Positions 19,637 through 29,647 are shown, numbered from the stretch's first letter. The stretch: 64,000 nucleotides of DNA from Zobellia roscoffensis (GCF_015330165.1 NZ_JADDXT010000002.1:3003646-3067645), one strand, 5' to 3'. Numbers and translations are program-made. Notes: generated by a model from the letters alone, not told the origin.

Positions 19637-21337
19637 ATGTCAGTTAAGCTAGATACTGAAAATTTTGATGCTATTGTCGTCGGTACCGGAGTCAGCGGAG
19701 GATGGGCAGCGAAAGAACTTTGCGAGAACGGATTGAAAACTTTAGTTCTGGAGCGTGGAAGGATGGTACAACATGTAGTGGATTATCCCACTATGAATCT
19801 TGATCCGTGGGACTTACCAAATGGAGGTGAGACCCCGGCTAAAATAAAGGAAAAATACCCAAAACAATCACGTTGGGGGTTTGATGAAACCACACGTCAT
19901 TTTTTCAATGACGATTCAAAATATGATTATGATGAAACAAAAAGATTTGATTGGATTCGTGGTACACAGGTTGGTGGCCGTTCCCTTATATGGGGTAAAC
20001 AAACGTACCGGTGGTCAGATTTGGATTTCGAAGCCAATGCCAAAGACGGTATTGGTGTAGATTGGCCTATTCGATATAAAGATATAAAACCGTGGTATGA
20101 GCACGTAGAAAAACATGTAGGTATCAGTGGTGAAGCCCTAGGTTTGCCCCATTTACCGGACAGCGTGTTTTTAAAACCTATGGAGCTCAATTGCGTGGAA
20201 GAGCATTTAAAGAATGGTATTTCTGAAAAATATGATGATCGTGTACTTACCATAGGCAGGGTTGCGCATATAACGGAAGGCTCAAAACCGGGAGCGGGTA
20301 GAGGAACCTGTCAATATAGAAACCGGTGCAAACGTGGGTGTCCGTACGGTGGTTATTTTAGCTCCAATTCATCAACTTTACCTATGGCGGAAGCTACGGG
20401 GAATATGACGCTACGACCAGATTCAATCGTTTCCGAGGTTTTGTACGATAAGAACACAAAAAGAGCTACAGGAGTTAGAATTGTAGATGCTAAAACTAAG
20501 GAAACTATAGAGTTTAATTCCAAGATTGTCTTCTTGTGTGCTTCGTCCATGGCTTCTACAGCAATTTTAATGCAATCAAAGTCAGATGTTTTTCCAAACG
20601 GTATGGGCAACGCCAGTGGTGAATTGGGCCATAATATTATGGATCATCAATTAGGCGGTGGTGCAAGCGGAAAAATAGATGGCTATGATGATAAATATTA
20701 TAAGGGCCGGAGACCTAACGGATTCTATATACCAAGGTTTAGAAATGTAAATTCCACCTCTAAAAAAGTAGATTTTATACGGGGTTACGGGTACCAAGGT
20801 AGTGCCGGACGTAATGATTATAGTACTATTATTCCAGAGTATGCCTACGGAGAAGAATTGAAAGCAGCTATGCTGGAACCTGGAGGTTGGCGAATTAACT
20901 TGGGCGGTTTTGGAGAAGTATTGCCGTATCATGAAAACCATATGTCCTTAAATTATGATAAGCTTGATGACTACGGCTTACCTACTATTGTTTTTGATGC
21001 CGAGTTCAAAGACAACGAAAAACGGATGAAAAAAGACTGGATTGAACAGGCTCAAGAAATGCTTGAGAATTCAGGATTTAAAGATGTTAGGGCCAACTTG
21101 AGGAAATCGTACATGGGTGGTGGTATCCATGAAATGGGTACAGCTAGAATGGGCAAAGACCCAAAAACTTCGGTTTTAAATAAATACAACCAGTTGCATG
21201 AAGTGCCTAATGTATATGTTACCGATGGAGCTTGTATGACCTCTGCAGGATGTCAAAATCCTTCACTAACATACATGGCTCTAACGGCAAGAGCAGCCAA
21301 TCATGCTGTAGAGGAATTAAAGAAAATGAACCTTTAA
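19637..21337 (+). CDS. GMC-family FAD-dependent sugar dehydrogenase, large subunit
   Basis: 566 residues. The N-terminal Rossmann motif VVGTGVSGGWAAKELC and the ADP-binding end VLERG are typical of GMC oxidoreductases. The C-terminal catalytic region has GGIHEMGTARMG (active-site His) and QNPSLTYMAL (Asn). A cysteine-rich segment GTCQYRNRCKRGCPYGG (about 220-236) is common in the gluconate/glucoside-dehydrogenase-like branch. These enzymes oxidise a sugar or glycoside hydroxyl and pass electrons to a partner. The next gene, 9 bp away, encodes the small-subunit family usually found with them. With DUF1080 and Gfo/Idh/MocA genes in the same locus, a glycoside 3-dehydrogenase role is plausible but unproven. 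Confidence 0.87.
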   Translation: MSVKLDTENFDAIVVGTGVSGGWAAKELCENGLKTLVLERGRMVQHVVDYPTMNLDPWDLPNGGETPAKIKEKYPKQSRWGFDETTRHFFNDDSKYDYDETKRFDWIRGTQVGGRSLIWGKQTYRWSDLDFEANAKDGIGVDWPIRYKDIKPWYEHVEKHVGISGEALGLPHLPDSVFLKPMELNCVEEHLKNGISEKYDDRVLTIGRVAHITEGSKPGAGRGTCQYRNRCKRGCPYGGYFSSNSSTLPMAEATGNMTLRPDSIVSEVLYDKNTKRATGVRIVDAKTKETIEFNSKIVFLCASSMASTAILMQSKSDVFPNGMGNASGELGHNIMDHQLGGGASGKIDGYDDKYYKGRRPNGFYIPRFRNVNSTSKKVDFIRGYGYQGSAGRNDYSTIIPEYAYGEELKAAMLEPGGWRINLGGFGEVLPYHENHMSLNYDKLDDYGLPTIVFDAEFKDNEKRMKKDWIEQAQEMLENSGFKDVRANLRKSYMGGGIHEMGTARMGKDPKTSVLNKYNQLHEVPNVYVTDGACMTSAGCQNPSLTYMALTARAANHAVEELKKMNL

Positions 21338-21346
21338 ACAGTCGTT

Positions 21347-21985
21347 TTGCAAAGAAGAAAAGCACTTAAGAACATTGGATTATCGCTAGGCGCCTTAACT
21401 ATGTCATCTGCTGTAGTCACACTTATTCAAAGTTGTACCGAAGAAAAAAAGGTTTCATGGAACCCTGTATTTTTTTCGCCCGATGAAGCTGATATTGTTT
21501 CAAAGACCTTAGAGGTAATGATACCTAAGACTTCAGATGTGCCTGGAGCAACAGATTTGAACTTGGCCCAATTTATAGATGGCTATCTAGATGTTATATC
21601 TACGGAAAAAGAAAAAACAGCTTTTAAAGCAGGTGTAGAGCAGTATTCGTCTACAACCCTTGAAAAATCAGGAAAGAACGTCTCAAGTGATTTAACGGAA
21701 GGTGATATAGAAAAAAGGGTAGCCCATTATTTTAAGGCTGATGCCGAGAATAAAAAGAAATGGAATATGGAGGTAGCTGCCTCCAAAAAGGAGGGAGCTC
21801 AACTACCATCCGATGATGCGGTTAATTTTTTTGTTTTGAATTCATTACGAATTAGGGGAATAGAAGCTTTTAAAGTTAGTAAAATTATTGGGGAAGAGGT
21901 CATGGCCTATGACCCTATTCCGGGCGCACAAAAAGGATGTATAGATTTACAGGAAGTATCGGGAGGCAGAGCTTGGTCTTTGTAG
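21347..21985 (+). CDS. Gluconate 2-dehydrogenase subunit 3 family protein
   Basis: 212 residues. No ATG is available between the in-frame stop at 21335-21337 and the conserved start, so I use TTG at 21347, 9 bp after the large subunit. The N-terminus MQRRKALKNIGLSLGALTM is a Tat-like or hydrophobic export signal. The rest matches the gluconate_2-dh3 family: FSPDEADIVSKTLEVMIPKT, PGATDLNLAQFID and ending AYDPIPGAQKGCIDL. The family acts as a helper or small subunit for GMC dehydrogenases and may bring them to the membrane or periplasm. A bidirectional hairpin follows about 68 bp after the stop. Confidence 0.85.
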   Translation: MQRRKALKNIGLSLGALTMSSAVVTLIQSCTEEKKVSWNPVFFSPDEADIVSKTLEVMIPKTSDVPGATDLNLAQFIDGYLDVISTEKEKTAFKAGVEQYSSTTLEKSGKNVSSDLTEGDIEKRVAHYFKADAENKKKWNMEVAASKKEGAQLPSDDAVNFFVLNSLRIRGIEAFKVSKIIGEEVMAYDPIPGAQKGCIDLQEVSGGRAWSL

Positions 21986-22052
21986 CTTTCTTTATGCTCC
22001 ATTTCTTGGTCAATTACATTTTTTAGTACCAACTTATTGTCGCATTTATCCT

Positions 22053-22095
22053 AGAACACCAAAGCCCAGCTTTTAAAGCTGGGCTTTGGTGTTCT
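22053..22095. terminator. Bidirectional hairpin terminator between convergent genes
   Basis: A perfect 18-bp inverted repeat, arms 22053-22070 and 22078-22095 (AGAACACCAAAGCCCAGC and its complement), encloses the 7-nt loop TTTTAAA. It lies between the GMC small-subunit gene (+) and the GH78 gene (-), whose ends face it. There is no long T-run on either side, but the length and symmetry suit a bidirectional terminator. Confidence 0.8.
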
Positions 22096-22117
22096 CCCCA
22101 AATAGTAATGGGTGATT

Positions 22118-24880
22118 TTATTTAGCCGGTTGAGGATACGAAAAGCGGTAAGTTCCTGAACCCAGTTCAAGCTGTACACCTTGCTGCGTTTGCTTTAAGT
22201 TTTTTTGCATTTCGGCTTTTAACTTAGCGCTGTTTAGCTTAATGTTTTCTAGTGTAGCTCCCGATAACGTTACAGATGCGGTAGTATTAGCGGGTATGGT
22301 TACTTCATAATGAAATTCGCTATCTTTTATCTCCCAGTCAGATTTTATTTTTCCATAAAGGGATATGAATTCAGCCTTTGCAGCTGTCAACCCTCCACCT
22401 GGGTGAGGGTCAAATATGATGTGTTTATAACCTGGTTTTTTAGGGTCTATTCTCAATCCTCCTACATAGGTGTAAAGCCATTCTCCAATGGCACCGTACG
22501 AATAGTGATTAAAACTGTTCATACCCTCAATAATAGTCCCATCGGGTTTTTGCGTGTCCCATCGTTCCCAAATAGTTGTGGCTCCCATGGTTATTGGATA
22601 AAGCCAGGACGGAAATTCTTTTCTGTTGAGCAACATAAAGGCCAAATCATCGCGACCTATTTTGGAAAGGGTTGTACAGAGTAGGGGTGTCCCTAAAAAA
22701 CCTGTAGTCAAATGCCCGAATTTTTTCACGTCCTGAGCGAAGTATTCAGCGGATTTTTCTTTTAAATTTTCAGGAATCAGATCAAAGGAAAGGGCCATTG
22801 CATAAGCCGTTTGCGTATGGGAGACCAAACGCCCGTTTGGGGTAACATACTCTTGAACAAAAGCTTTTTTTATGCTTTTGGCTTGCTCGGCATATTTTTC
22901 AATGTCTTCCGTTTTCCCCAATACGGCGGCTATTTTGCTAAAGAGAGACGTAGAATAATAGGCGTATGCGGTAGCAATTAAATCTTTTTCGGTAACAGAT
23001 CCATTGTAATCGGGTTTGTCCGCATTATAGGCTAACCAGTCTCCCCAATGCCAATGCTTGGGGTCGTTCCATAAATAGTCCTCACCTGATTTCAGAGCCA
23101 TAAAATCTACCCAACCTTTCATACTATCATACTGCTCTTTTAAAATACGTTTGTCCCCATAGGACTGGTATACCGTCCACGGAATAATTACCGCAGCATC
23201 TGCCCAGCCTGTGGCGCCACCTTTGGCACTAACACCTTCTCCTCCCGTTAAAATGTCAGGCACTACGTTGGTCACGGATCCGTTATCGTGCTGGTCCAAG
23301 GCTAAATCTTTTAACCATTTTGTATAAAATGTAGCTACGTCAAAATTAAAAGCAGCAGTCATGCTAAAAACTTGAGCATCACCTGTCCAGCCCGCTCGTT
23401 CATCGCGCTGTGGACAGTCCGTAGGAATATCTAAAAAGTTGTCTCGTTGTCCCCATTGAATATTACTCTGTAATTGATTGATCATTGGGTCTGAAGTGGT
23501 AAAGCTTCCGGTAGGCGATATATCCGAATGAATTACAACTCCTGTAATAGCATCAGGATTTAAGCTTCCCGGATAATTTATGACCTGAATATATCTAAAA
23601 CCATGGGAGGTAAAATGGGGTTCAAAAACCTCTTCTCCTTCACCTTTTAAAATATAACTATCCGTTGCCTCAGCAGCGCGTAGGTTTGTGGTGTAGAAAT
23701 TACCATCTTTATCAAGGACTTCCGCAAACTTAAGGGTAACCTTGTAACCTTTTGGGCCTTGTACCTTCATTCTGGCCCAGCCCACTATGTTCTGTCCTAA
23801 ATCCAATACCACCTCTCCTTTGGGGGTGGTAATGAGCTTTTTGGGTTTTATTTCTTCAGTTGCTCTTACCGGAGGTCCTTGTGGCGCTACCAGAATATCT
23901 TTGGAATGGTCTAGAATTTCCACTTTTTTCCAATTACTATCATCAAATCCGTTTTGATTCCAACCGTCCATCTCTAGTCGGGCATCGTATTTTTCACCAT
24001 TATACATATCAGATTCAAGTATAGGGCCGTAAGATGCTTTCCAATCACCATTACTTACTATAGTTTCACTACTTCCATCGGTATAGTTTATATGCAATTG
24101 TATTAGCAGGGCCAGTTGGTTTCCGTAAAAGGCATAATCGCCTTTCCAGCCTATGTTTCCTCTATACCAACCATCGCCTACAATTGCACCAATTGCATTT
24201 TTGTCTTTCAGCATATTGGTAACATCGTAGGTCTGGTACTGCAACCTTTTGTTATATGTTGTATAACCTGGAGTAAAATGATCGTTGCCTACTTTTTTTC
24301 CGTTCAGGTAAAGTTCATACACTCCTAAAGAAGTGGCTTGTACCTTAGCCGAAGCGATGGTTTTATTTGTTTGGAATTCCGTTCTAAAATACTGTGACGG
24401 ATGCGATTTCTTTTCGGTAGTAATATCATCCATAGCAATATAAGATGCAGTCCATAGGGCTTTGTCCAAAATACCCATTTCCCAATAGGCGGGAGTACTC
24501 CACACCGAAGCTCTGTTTTTGTTGTCCCACACCCGTACTTGCCAATATACGCGCTGCATAGATTTAAGTTCTGGGCCTTCATAAACAATATTAACGGATT
24601 GCTGGCTTTCTATTTTTCCAGATGTCCAAATGAGGTTTTTTCCTCCTTGTAAATCATTTTTTGAATCTGCTACACGAATTTCGTAACCAGTCTGGCTTAC
24701 ATTTTTTTTGTTGGAGTCTAATTGCCAGCTTAATCTGGGTTTTAGGACATCAATACCAATAGGATTGGTTTTATACTCCGTTACCAATTGGTGTATTTGG
24801 ACTTTCTGTATGCTAAAGGACGTTAGTCCCATGGTTAGAACAATGAGGAGTAAAGCGGTAATTTTTGTTTTGCCTTTCAT
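22118..24880 (-). CDS. GH78 alpha-L-rhamnosidase
   Basis: 920 residues with a signal peptide. The GH78 order is visible: Ig-like N-terminal domain (about 30-135), jelly-roll sugar-binding domain (about 140-340), a linker sandwich, an (alpha/alpha)6 barrel (about 440-800) and a C-terminal beta-sandwich. The acid region DCPQRDERAGWTGD starts at Asp488 and places the general acid at Glu494. The base is Glu772 in TTIWERWD. It should hydrolyse terminal alpha-L-rhamnose from (desulfated) oligosaccharides. An apparent regulon promoter lies 347 bp upstream, giving a long leader; the sulfatase just upstream on the same strand probably belongs to another transcript. Confidence 0.95.
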   Translation of the reverse strand: MKGKTKITALLLIVLTMGLTSFSIQKVQIHQLVTEYKTNPIGIDVLKPRLSWQLDSNKKNVSQTGYEIRVADSKNDLQGGKNLIWTSGKIESQQSVNIVYEGPELKSMQRVYWQVRVWDNKNRASVWSTPAYWEMGILDKALWTASYIAMDDITTEKKSHPSQYFRTEFQTNKTIASAKVQATSLGVYELYLNGKKVGNDHFTPGYTTYNKRLQYQTYDVTNMLKDKNAIGAIVGDGWYRGNIGWKGDYAFYGNQLALLIQLHINYTDGSSETIVSNGDWKASYGPILESDMYNGEKYDARLEMDGWNQNGFDDSNWKKVEILDHSKDILVAPQGPPVRATEEIKPKKLITTPKGEVVLDLGQNIVGWARMKVQGPKGYKVTLKFAEVLDKDGNFYTTNLRAAEATDSYILKGEGEEVFEPHFTSHGFRYIQVINYPGSLNPDAITGVVIHSDISPTGSFTTSDPMINQLQSNIQWGQRDNFLDIPTDCPQRDERAGWTGDAQVFSMTAAFNFDVATFYTKWLKDLALDQHDNGSVTNVVPDILTGGEGVSAKGGATGWADAAVIIPWTVYQSYGDKRILKEQYDSMKGWVDFMALKSGEDYLWNDPKHWHWGDWLAYNADKPDYNGSVTEKDLIATAYAYYSTSLFSKIAAVLGKTEDIEKYAEQAKSIKKAFVQEYVTPNGRLVSHTQTAYAMALSFDLIPENLKEKSAEYFAQDVKKFGHLTTGFLGTPLLCTTLSKIGRDDLAFMLLNRKEFPSWLYPITMGATTIWERWDTQKPDGTIIEGMNSFNHYSYGAIGEWLYTYVGGLRIDPKKPGYKHIIFDPHPGGGLTAAKAEFISLYGKIKSDWEIKDSEFHYEVTIPANTTASVTLSGATLENIKLNSAKLKAEMQKNLKQTQQGVQLELGSGTYRFSYPQPAK

Positions 24881-25226
24881 TTTTTGGAAATTTGAGTTGT
24901 TCCGGTTGATTTGACTATTTTATTAAGCACTCTTGGTCTAAGCTCTACCGGTAAAAGAGCTTAAATTGTGCAACTCCAAATGATTGACCTTAGCGTTGGT
25001 GCCCATCCGCAGCATTGTTCTATAATCGTCAGAATCAAAAAAAAACCTTCTCTTTATGGTCATTAGTGTTGATTACAAAACTTCGTGTAATAACTTGTCC
25101 GCCAGAATTATCTCTAAGCCCGTGTTTGCATTTGGGATATTGTATTAATTGAGGTTAAGAGCAGTACCAATAGTCCAAACATGTGTTTATTTGACTTATT
25201 TTGGAATTTATTTTTCATTTTCGGCG
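24881..25226 (-). other. Long untranslated leader of the GH78 gene
   Basis: Between the GH78 start and the apparent -7 box at 25227-25234 I find no open reading frame with a convincing start, no large hairpin and no second operator site. If the upstream promoter is correct, this is an unusually long 5' leader; otherwise an unseen promoter lies inside it. Confidence 0.4.
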
Positions 25227-25271
25227 GTAAAATACGTTATTGTCTGGTAAAATGTATCTTGCACTATCCTG
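25227..25271 (-). promoter_or_regulatory. Regulon operator and weak promoter upstream of GH78
   Basis: On the minus strand the repeat reads CAGGATA-GTG-CAAGATA (25271 to 25255). After the standard 20 bp comes TATTTTAC (25234-25227), which keeps TA and TT but not the final TTG of the -7 box. It is the weakest -7 match of the set, and lies 347 bp from the GH78 start. It sits 35 bp after the stop of the sulfatase gene. Confidence 0.5.
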
Positions 25272-25305
25272 CAAAAGCTAGATGTTTATGCCGATAGCAA
25301 CGTCT

Positions 25306-27036
25306 TTATTTGGAATTGTTAAGTTGAATGGTTTGATATTCTGAATATTTGGAGAACCTATTTTTGTTATCCCAAATGCGAACTTTCCAAAAGTATGTTC
25401 CCCCGTCCTTTAGATAGATTCTACCATTTTTTGGGACATAGTGTTTCTCTTCATTGACTTGCCCACTGTTCCATAAATCTCCAATGTTGTCATTGATGTT
25501 TTCTTTTGATGAAGCCAATAATATTTGATACGAAGTTTGCTGGAAGTTTTTGTTTGCCGGTTGCCAATGAAATTCTGGAATACCTTGGGGAGCTTTTTGA
25601 ATTACGACCTGGAGTGATTTGGGACCATCAAAATAAGGGTCTGTTTTCTCATGGATCAGAGCATTGCATTTTTTTCTGAGCTTCTCCAAAATAGAACGGT
25701 ATTGAGGAGCTTTGGCCAAGTTGTTTATTTCTTGTGGGTCACTATTGAGGTTATAGAGTTCTTCTAGTGACATATCATTAATATATCTGATGTACTTCCA
25801 TTCTTTGGTTCGTACGCCTTCACTGGGTGGTATATGTTCAAATTCCCAAAGATGTTCAAATAAAATAGTGTCTCGCTCTAATTTGTTATTTGGGTTTTTG
25901 ATAATGGGCATTAAACTATTTCCATGGTATTCTTTAGGTGGTGTTATTCCGGCAAGACTTAAAATTGTAGGGGCTATATCTATATTAAGGGCAGGCTCTT
26001 CGCTATCTTTCTGTTTTTTGATTCTAGGATCGTATATAATTAAGGGAACCCGAATAGAATTGTCGTAAAGTAGCCATTTGCCCGCAAGTTGACGCTCTCC
26101 CAAGAAATATCCGTTGTCACCCATTACAATAATAACCGTATTCTTGTGGAGTCCCTTTTTTTTGAGTGCTTTTCGGATTTTGGTAATTTCCCTGTCAATG
26201 CCCGAAATCATACGGTAATAGCCTTTAACGCTATGTTGGTACTTTTGCGGAGTATTGTATCGCCAGCTCCAACGCAACCTATTAAAACCTGATTTTACAA
26301 AGTTGGGTTGAGCATTAAAATATTGATCATCCTTTAGTTTTGCGGACGGAACGTTTTTATTCTGAAGTAATTTATCTGATTCTTCCTGCCAGAAATATTG
26401 ATCTTCTGCCGAGTCGTGAGCATGGGGAGCACTAAAACTTAAGGATAGACAGAAGGGGCGCAAGCTATTTTTTGAGTTTATAAAGTCTAGGGCTTTCTGC
26501 CCTGTATATCTTGTTAAATGAACCGTATCCTTACCTAAGGTTTTGTAGTAGTAACCGCGTTTATCCGGATATTTAGCATTACGGTCATAAGATTCAAATT
26601 CATTAAATTGTTCATCCAACCCATTATAGCGCACTCCATATTTTCCATAAAATGCGGTATAATATCCATTATTTTTTAAAATTTTAGGGTAGGAGGTTTG
26701 CATATATGCGTCACGGATTTTCTTTGTGCTAAAATTGTAATTGTGTGAACGTTCGTAAAGACCGGTAAGGATACTTGCCCTACTTGCTGCACAAATCGGG
26801 GTTGTTACCGCGGCTTGAGAAAAAAAAGTACCTTCTTTGGCCAACTTATCCATTTCTGGGGTAGATATAAGTTTATTCCCAGTATAACCCAAAGCATCAA
26901 AACGTTGGTCGTCCGTCAAAATGAAAATGACATTGGGTTTCTCATCGTGTAGATCTATTTGTTGTTGAGCCCAAAAATTTAGGTGTGGTAGAATAAAAAA
27001 GAGTAAAACAATCGAAGCTTTTATACTTGTTTTCAT
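25306..27036 (-). CDS. Type I sulfatase with a terminal Ig-like domain, paralogous to the fusion at 56504
   Basis: 576 residues with a signal peptide (about 1-23). The formylglycine motif is CAASRASILTG with Cys82, where Ala replaces the usual Pro/Ser-region spacing residue (CxASR). NVIFILTDDQRFDALGY, GDNGYFLGERQLAGKW and APHAHD complete the active site. From about residue 475 to the end, an Ig-like segment (SYQILLASSKENIND, GTYFWKVRIWDNKN) resembles the N-terminal domain of GH78 enzymes. The whole protein is clearly homologous to the first ~580 residues of the sulfatase-rhamnosidase fusion at 56504, but it stops where the fusion continues into GH78. It lies downstream of the SusCD and lipoprotein genes on the same strand. 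Confidence 0.92.
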   Translation of the reverse strand: MKTSIKASIVLLFFILPHLNFWAQQQIDLHDEKPNVIFILTDDQRFDALGYTGNKLISTPEMDKLAKEGTFFSQAAVTTPICAASRASILTGLYERSHNYNFSTKKIRDAYMQTSYPKILKNNGYYTAFYGKYGVRYNGLDEQFNEFESYDRNAKYPDKRGYYYKTLGKDTVHLTRYTGQKALDFINSKNSLRPFCLSLSFSAPHAHDSAEDQYFWQEESDKLLQNKNVPSAKLKDDQYFNAQPNFVKSGFNRLRWSWRYNTPQKYQHSVKGYYRMISGIDREITKIRKALKKKGLHKNTVIIVMGDNGYFLGERQLAGKWLLYDNSIRVPLIIYDPRIKKQKDSEEPALNIDIAPTILSLAGITPPKEYHGNSLMPIIKNPNNKLERDTILFEHLWEFEHIPPSEGVRTKEWKYIRYINDMSLEELYNLNSDPQEINNLAKAPQYRSILEKLRKKCNALIHEKTDPYFDGPKSLQVVIQKAPQGIPEFHWQPANKNFQQTSYQILLASSKENINDNIGDLWNSGQVNEEKHYVPKNGRIYLKDGGTYFWKVRIWDNKNRFSKYSEYQTIQLNNSK

Positions 27037-27248
27037 TGGAATCTGTTCTTTTGGTTTGGTCTTCGGGCTTTTGTTTCAATTACCTATACTTATATACTTA
27101 GGTGAATACATTTGATTTTATTTATGTTGGGTGTTTTAATGTTTAGGGTTGTGAAAGCCGTGCGTTGCATCACTAAAATTTTGAATAAGGATAACTTAGA
27201 GGCGACTTCTTATTTTTAGACAGTATAATGGGAGTATTAAGGGTAAAT

Positions 27249-27283
27249 ATCCTCTGGAATAAGGTTGTTTTAAACCAGAGGAT
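27249..27283 (-). terminator. Inverted repeat after the fasciclin-like lipoprotein gene
   Basis: Perfect 9-bp arms ATCCTCTGG (27249-27257) and CCAGAGGAT (27275-27283) with a 17-nt loop, 34 bp beyond the lipoprotein stop. A competing pairing with ACAACCT at about 27294-27300 is possible. No T-run follows, so it could be a terminator, an attenuator or an mRNA-processing hairpin ahead of the sulfatase gene. Confidence 0.4.
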
Positions 27284-27316
27284 TACTACATGTACAACCT
27301 AATTAATGGGTAGTGC

Positions 27317-28033
27317 TTAGTTGTTGGAAGGTGGATAAGGTTGGTTTCTGACCGGATCGTTCAAACTATGTCCTATGCCATTTTTAAAAACATAATTGTA
27401 GTTGCGCAAACGTTCATTGTTTCCACCGCCCGTGGCCGTACTGGGAAGTGGGGCAGGGTTGGTGTTTACATCAATTCTTAACTGATTATCACGCCTCAAT
27501 ACTATTTTTCCAGCTTCTCCCGGAATTAGAGTTTGAAATTCATAATTAACATCATATACAAATAGGGGGTCATTCTGTGTAATGTAAGTGGTAATGATAT
27601 GGTATTGTAAAATCAATCTTAACACATTCATGTCCGCTCTGGTCATTACCTCTGCAGGGGTTTCGCCCTCAGCAATTTCTTCTGAGCCTGTTATTAATTC
27701 TATAACATTCCCTCCTCCAGTAAATGCGTTGTTATTCAGCATTAGATAGGTTCTGTCACTGTTGGTGGAATTGTATTCATCGATCATATCAGCGGCCTCA
27801 ATAGCTGCCGCCAAATAATCATAATTATCACCAATAAGTTCCCCATCTTCATTGAAATCGCCATTCACTCGGTCTGAGGTGAAAAATTCCCATGCCGTAA
27901 GGTTGTCAAAAGGATCGGTAAGATCTACATCTGGCTCAAATACAAATCGTTCCTGCAGGTCTAAATCACAGCCATGTAAAAAGACCATAAGGCCGGCTAA
28001 GAGCAAAATCTTTATATTCTTTAGTATATTCAT
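27317..28033 (-). CDS. Fasciclin-like surface lipoprotein
   Basis: 238 residues. The leader LLLAGLMVFLHGCDLD has a lipobox. The body fits a fasciclin-type (FAS1-like) domain: NLTAWEFF, YLAAAIEAADMID, TYLMLNNNAF and LRLILQYHII, in the usual order. It follows the SusD gene by 25 bp, the position where PULs often encode surface glycan-binding lipoproteins, so it may help capture the polymer. The family call rests on short motifs, and the carbohydrate-binding role is inference from position. Confidence 0.6.
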   Translation of the reverse strand: MNILKNIKILLLAGLMVFLHGCDLDLQERFVFEPDVDLTDPFDNLTAWEFFTSDRVNGDFNEDGELIGDNYDYLAAAIEAADMIDEYNSTNSDRTYLMLNNNAFTGGGNVIELITGSEEIAEGETPAEVMTRADMNVLRLILQYHIITTYITQNDPLFVYDVNYEFQTLIPGEAGKIVLRRDNQLRIDVNTNPAPLPSTATGGGNNERLRNYNYVFKNGIGHSLNDPVRNQPYPPSNN

Positions 28034-28058
28034 TTTAAATAAGTTTTTTGATTATGAA

Positions 28059-29636
28059 TTAGTACCCTGGGGTTTGTTCCAGTAGAGGGTTTTCAATAAT
28101 ATGTTCATCAAAAATCGGAAATAGTAACCTTTCCTCTGTTAATGGCGCACCGCCAGTAAGGGTATCCAATATCGGATTCAGTATTTCCATTGCTCTATTG
28201 GTCCTTCTAAGGTCCCACCATCTTTGGGCCTCACCAATAAGTTCTAAATGGCGCTCATCTAGAATGAATAGTTCGCGCTCCTCCAAAGTAGCCCCAAATT
28301 CCACGGCATCTACCAATGGTAATTGTCTGGCCGTTCTAAATTCATTGATCAGTTCCAATGCTCTAGTATCGTTGCCAAGTCGGTTTTCTAGCTCGGCCAG
28401 ATACAAAATTATATTGGCGTACCGGTATAGTACCATATCGCTATCATCAAATGACTGGTTAAAATTTACTTTGTTATACTTGGCGAGCCTAGCGTTACCA
28501 AGTCCTTTTAATTCTATATTGGTCCCTCCCTCCCGGGATAAGTAATACCGATAATCACCATATACGAACTCTTCTTCACCATCTGCATTTGTGGTAGTCA
28601 AGACAGGATCTGTATCCGGGTACTTAGTAACCCATTCCAAGGAATCGATAGGGAATTTGGCACGCCACTTATTCTCCAAGGCCGGGGATAATGTATAAGA
28701 GGGGATACCGGCAAAAAACAGATTGAAAATACCTGCTCTGTTTCTGTTACCGGTTCCTGGGTCTTCATTTAGACTAAATCCTATTGACATAATCAATTCA
28801 GGCCCTTGTTGCATTTTTAACGGACCCGAGCTAGAAGAATTAGGGTCAAAAGGGTCTATATTATCATTAAGAAAAAGGTTCTGCCAGTCCCTTGCAGAAG
28901 TTACCAGGCTGAACTCGTTGCTGTTCACTACTTTAAGCAGTGCTTCCCTCGCTAATTCATCTTCACCTAAAAAGCCATAAACTTCTGCCTGGAAAGCCCA
29001 TATACTGCTTAATGAGAACCGATAGGGGTTGGTCATTAAGTTCATGTTTTCTTCGGCAGCCAACATATCCGGTAAGACAACCTCGTTTAGAATGGTCGTT
29101 GCATCGGTTCTGGGGCGTTGAAGGTCTGGGCTAGCTTCCAATACTGGCTCTGTAAACAAAGGTGCGGCTCCCCAAACCCGTATAGCTTGAAAATAAGCAT
29201 AGGCTCTCATCGCTTGTGCCTCTCCCAAAAGGTTCGCGTCAAAACCGCTGATTTGTGGAATGTTGGCGATGGCCAAGTTGGCCCTGTTTACCAACACATA
29301 AAAATCGTCCCACCTAAGAACACCGGCATTTCCTGAGGTCACATCGTTTGTGGTCAGCTCAATATTATTGGCATTGGCGCCATCATTGCCATTGATGTAA
29401 CTGTCACCTCTAAATTCACCCCAGTAGTAATGATTAAGCCTAAAAGCAGGTTGCATGGCATCGTACATTCCAATAATGGCTGCCTGTGCGTCATTATTGT
29501 TCCTGAAGAAATTATCCGGAGCAATTTCGCTTATTGGTGATTCATCTACCAATTCCTCACATGACAGGGTGCTTATCAAAACCATCAGAGTGGGCAGTAC
29601 TATCACTATATAGTTTTTTATATTTTTAGTTTTCAT
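28059..29636 (-). CDS. SusD/RagB-family glycan-binding lipoprotein
   Basis: 525 residues. Lipobox LISTLSCEE. Typical SusD features are the N-terminal LVDESPISEIAPDNFFRN, TPR-like helices with RAYAYFQAIRVWGAAPLF and the C-terminal region RELFILDERHLELIGEAQRWWDLRR. The protein caps its SusC partner at the outer membrane and binds incoming oligosaccharide. It lies 11 bp downstream of the SusC gene. Confidence 0.96.
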   Translation of the reverse strand: MKTKNIKNYIVIVLPTLMVLISTLSCEELVDESPISEIAPDNFFRNNNDAQAAIIGMYDAMQPAFRLNHYYWGEFRGDSYINGNDGANANNIELTTNDVTSGNAGVLRWDDFYVLVNRANLAIANIPQISGFDANLLGEAQAMRAYAYFQAIRVWGAAPLFTEPVLEASPDLQRPRTDATTILNEVVLPDMLAAEENMNLMTNPYRFSLSSIWAFQAEVYGFLGEDELAREALLKVVNSNEFSLVTSARDWQNLFLNDNIDPFDPNSSSSGPLKMQQGPELIMSIGFSLNEDPGTGNRNRAGIFNLFFAGIPSYTLSPALENKWRAKFPIDSLEWVTKYPDTDPVLTTTNADGEEEFVYGDYRYYLSREGGTNIELKGLGNARLAKYNKVNFNQSFDDSDMVLYRYANIILYLAELENRLGNDTRALELINEFRTARQLPLVDAVEFGATLEERELFILDERHLELIGEAQRWWDLRRTNRAMEILNPILDTLTGGAPLTEERLLFPIFDEHIIENPLLEQTPGY

Positions 29637-29647
29637 CCTTTTTTAGT

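Noticed and set aside
24881..25305. Remnant of a GH78 catalytic domain after the short sulfatase
   Set aside because: All frames downstream of its stop were read and none shows GH78 motifs, so the short protein is not a simple frameshifted fusion.
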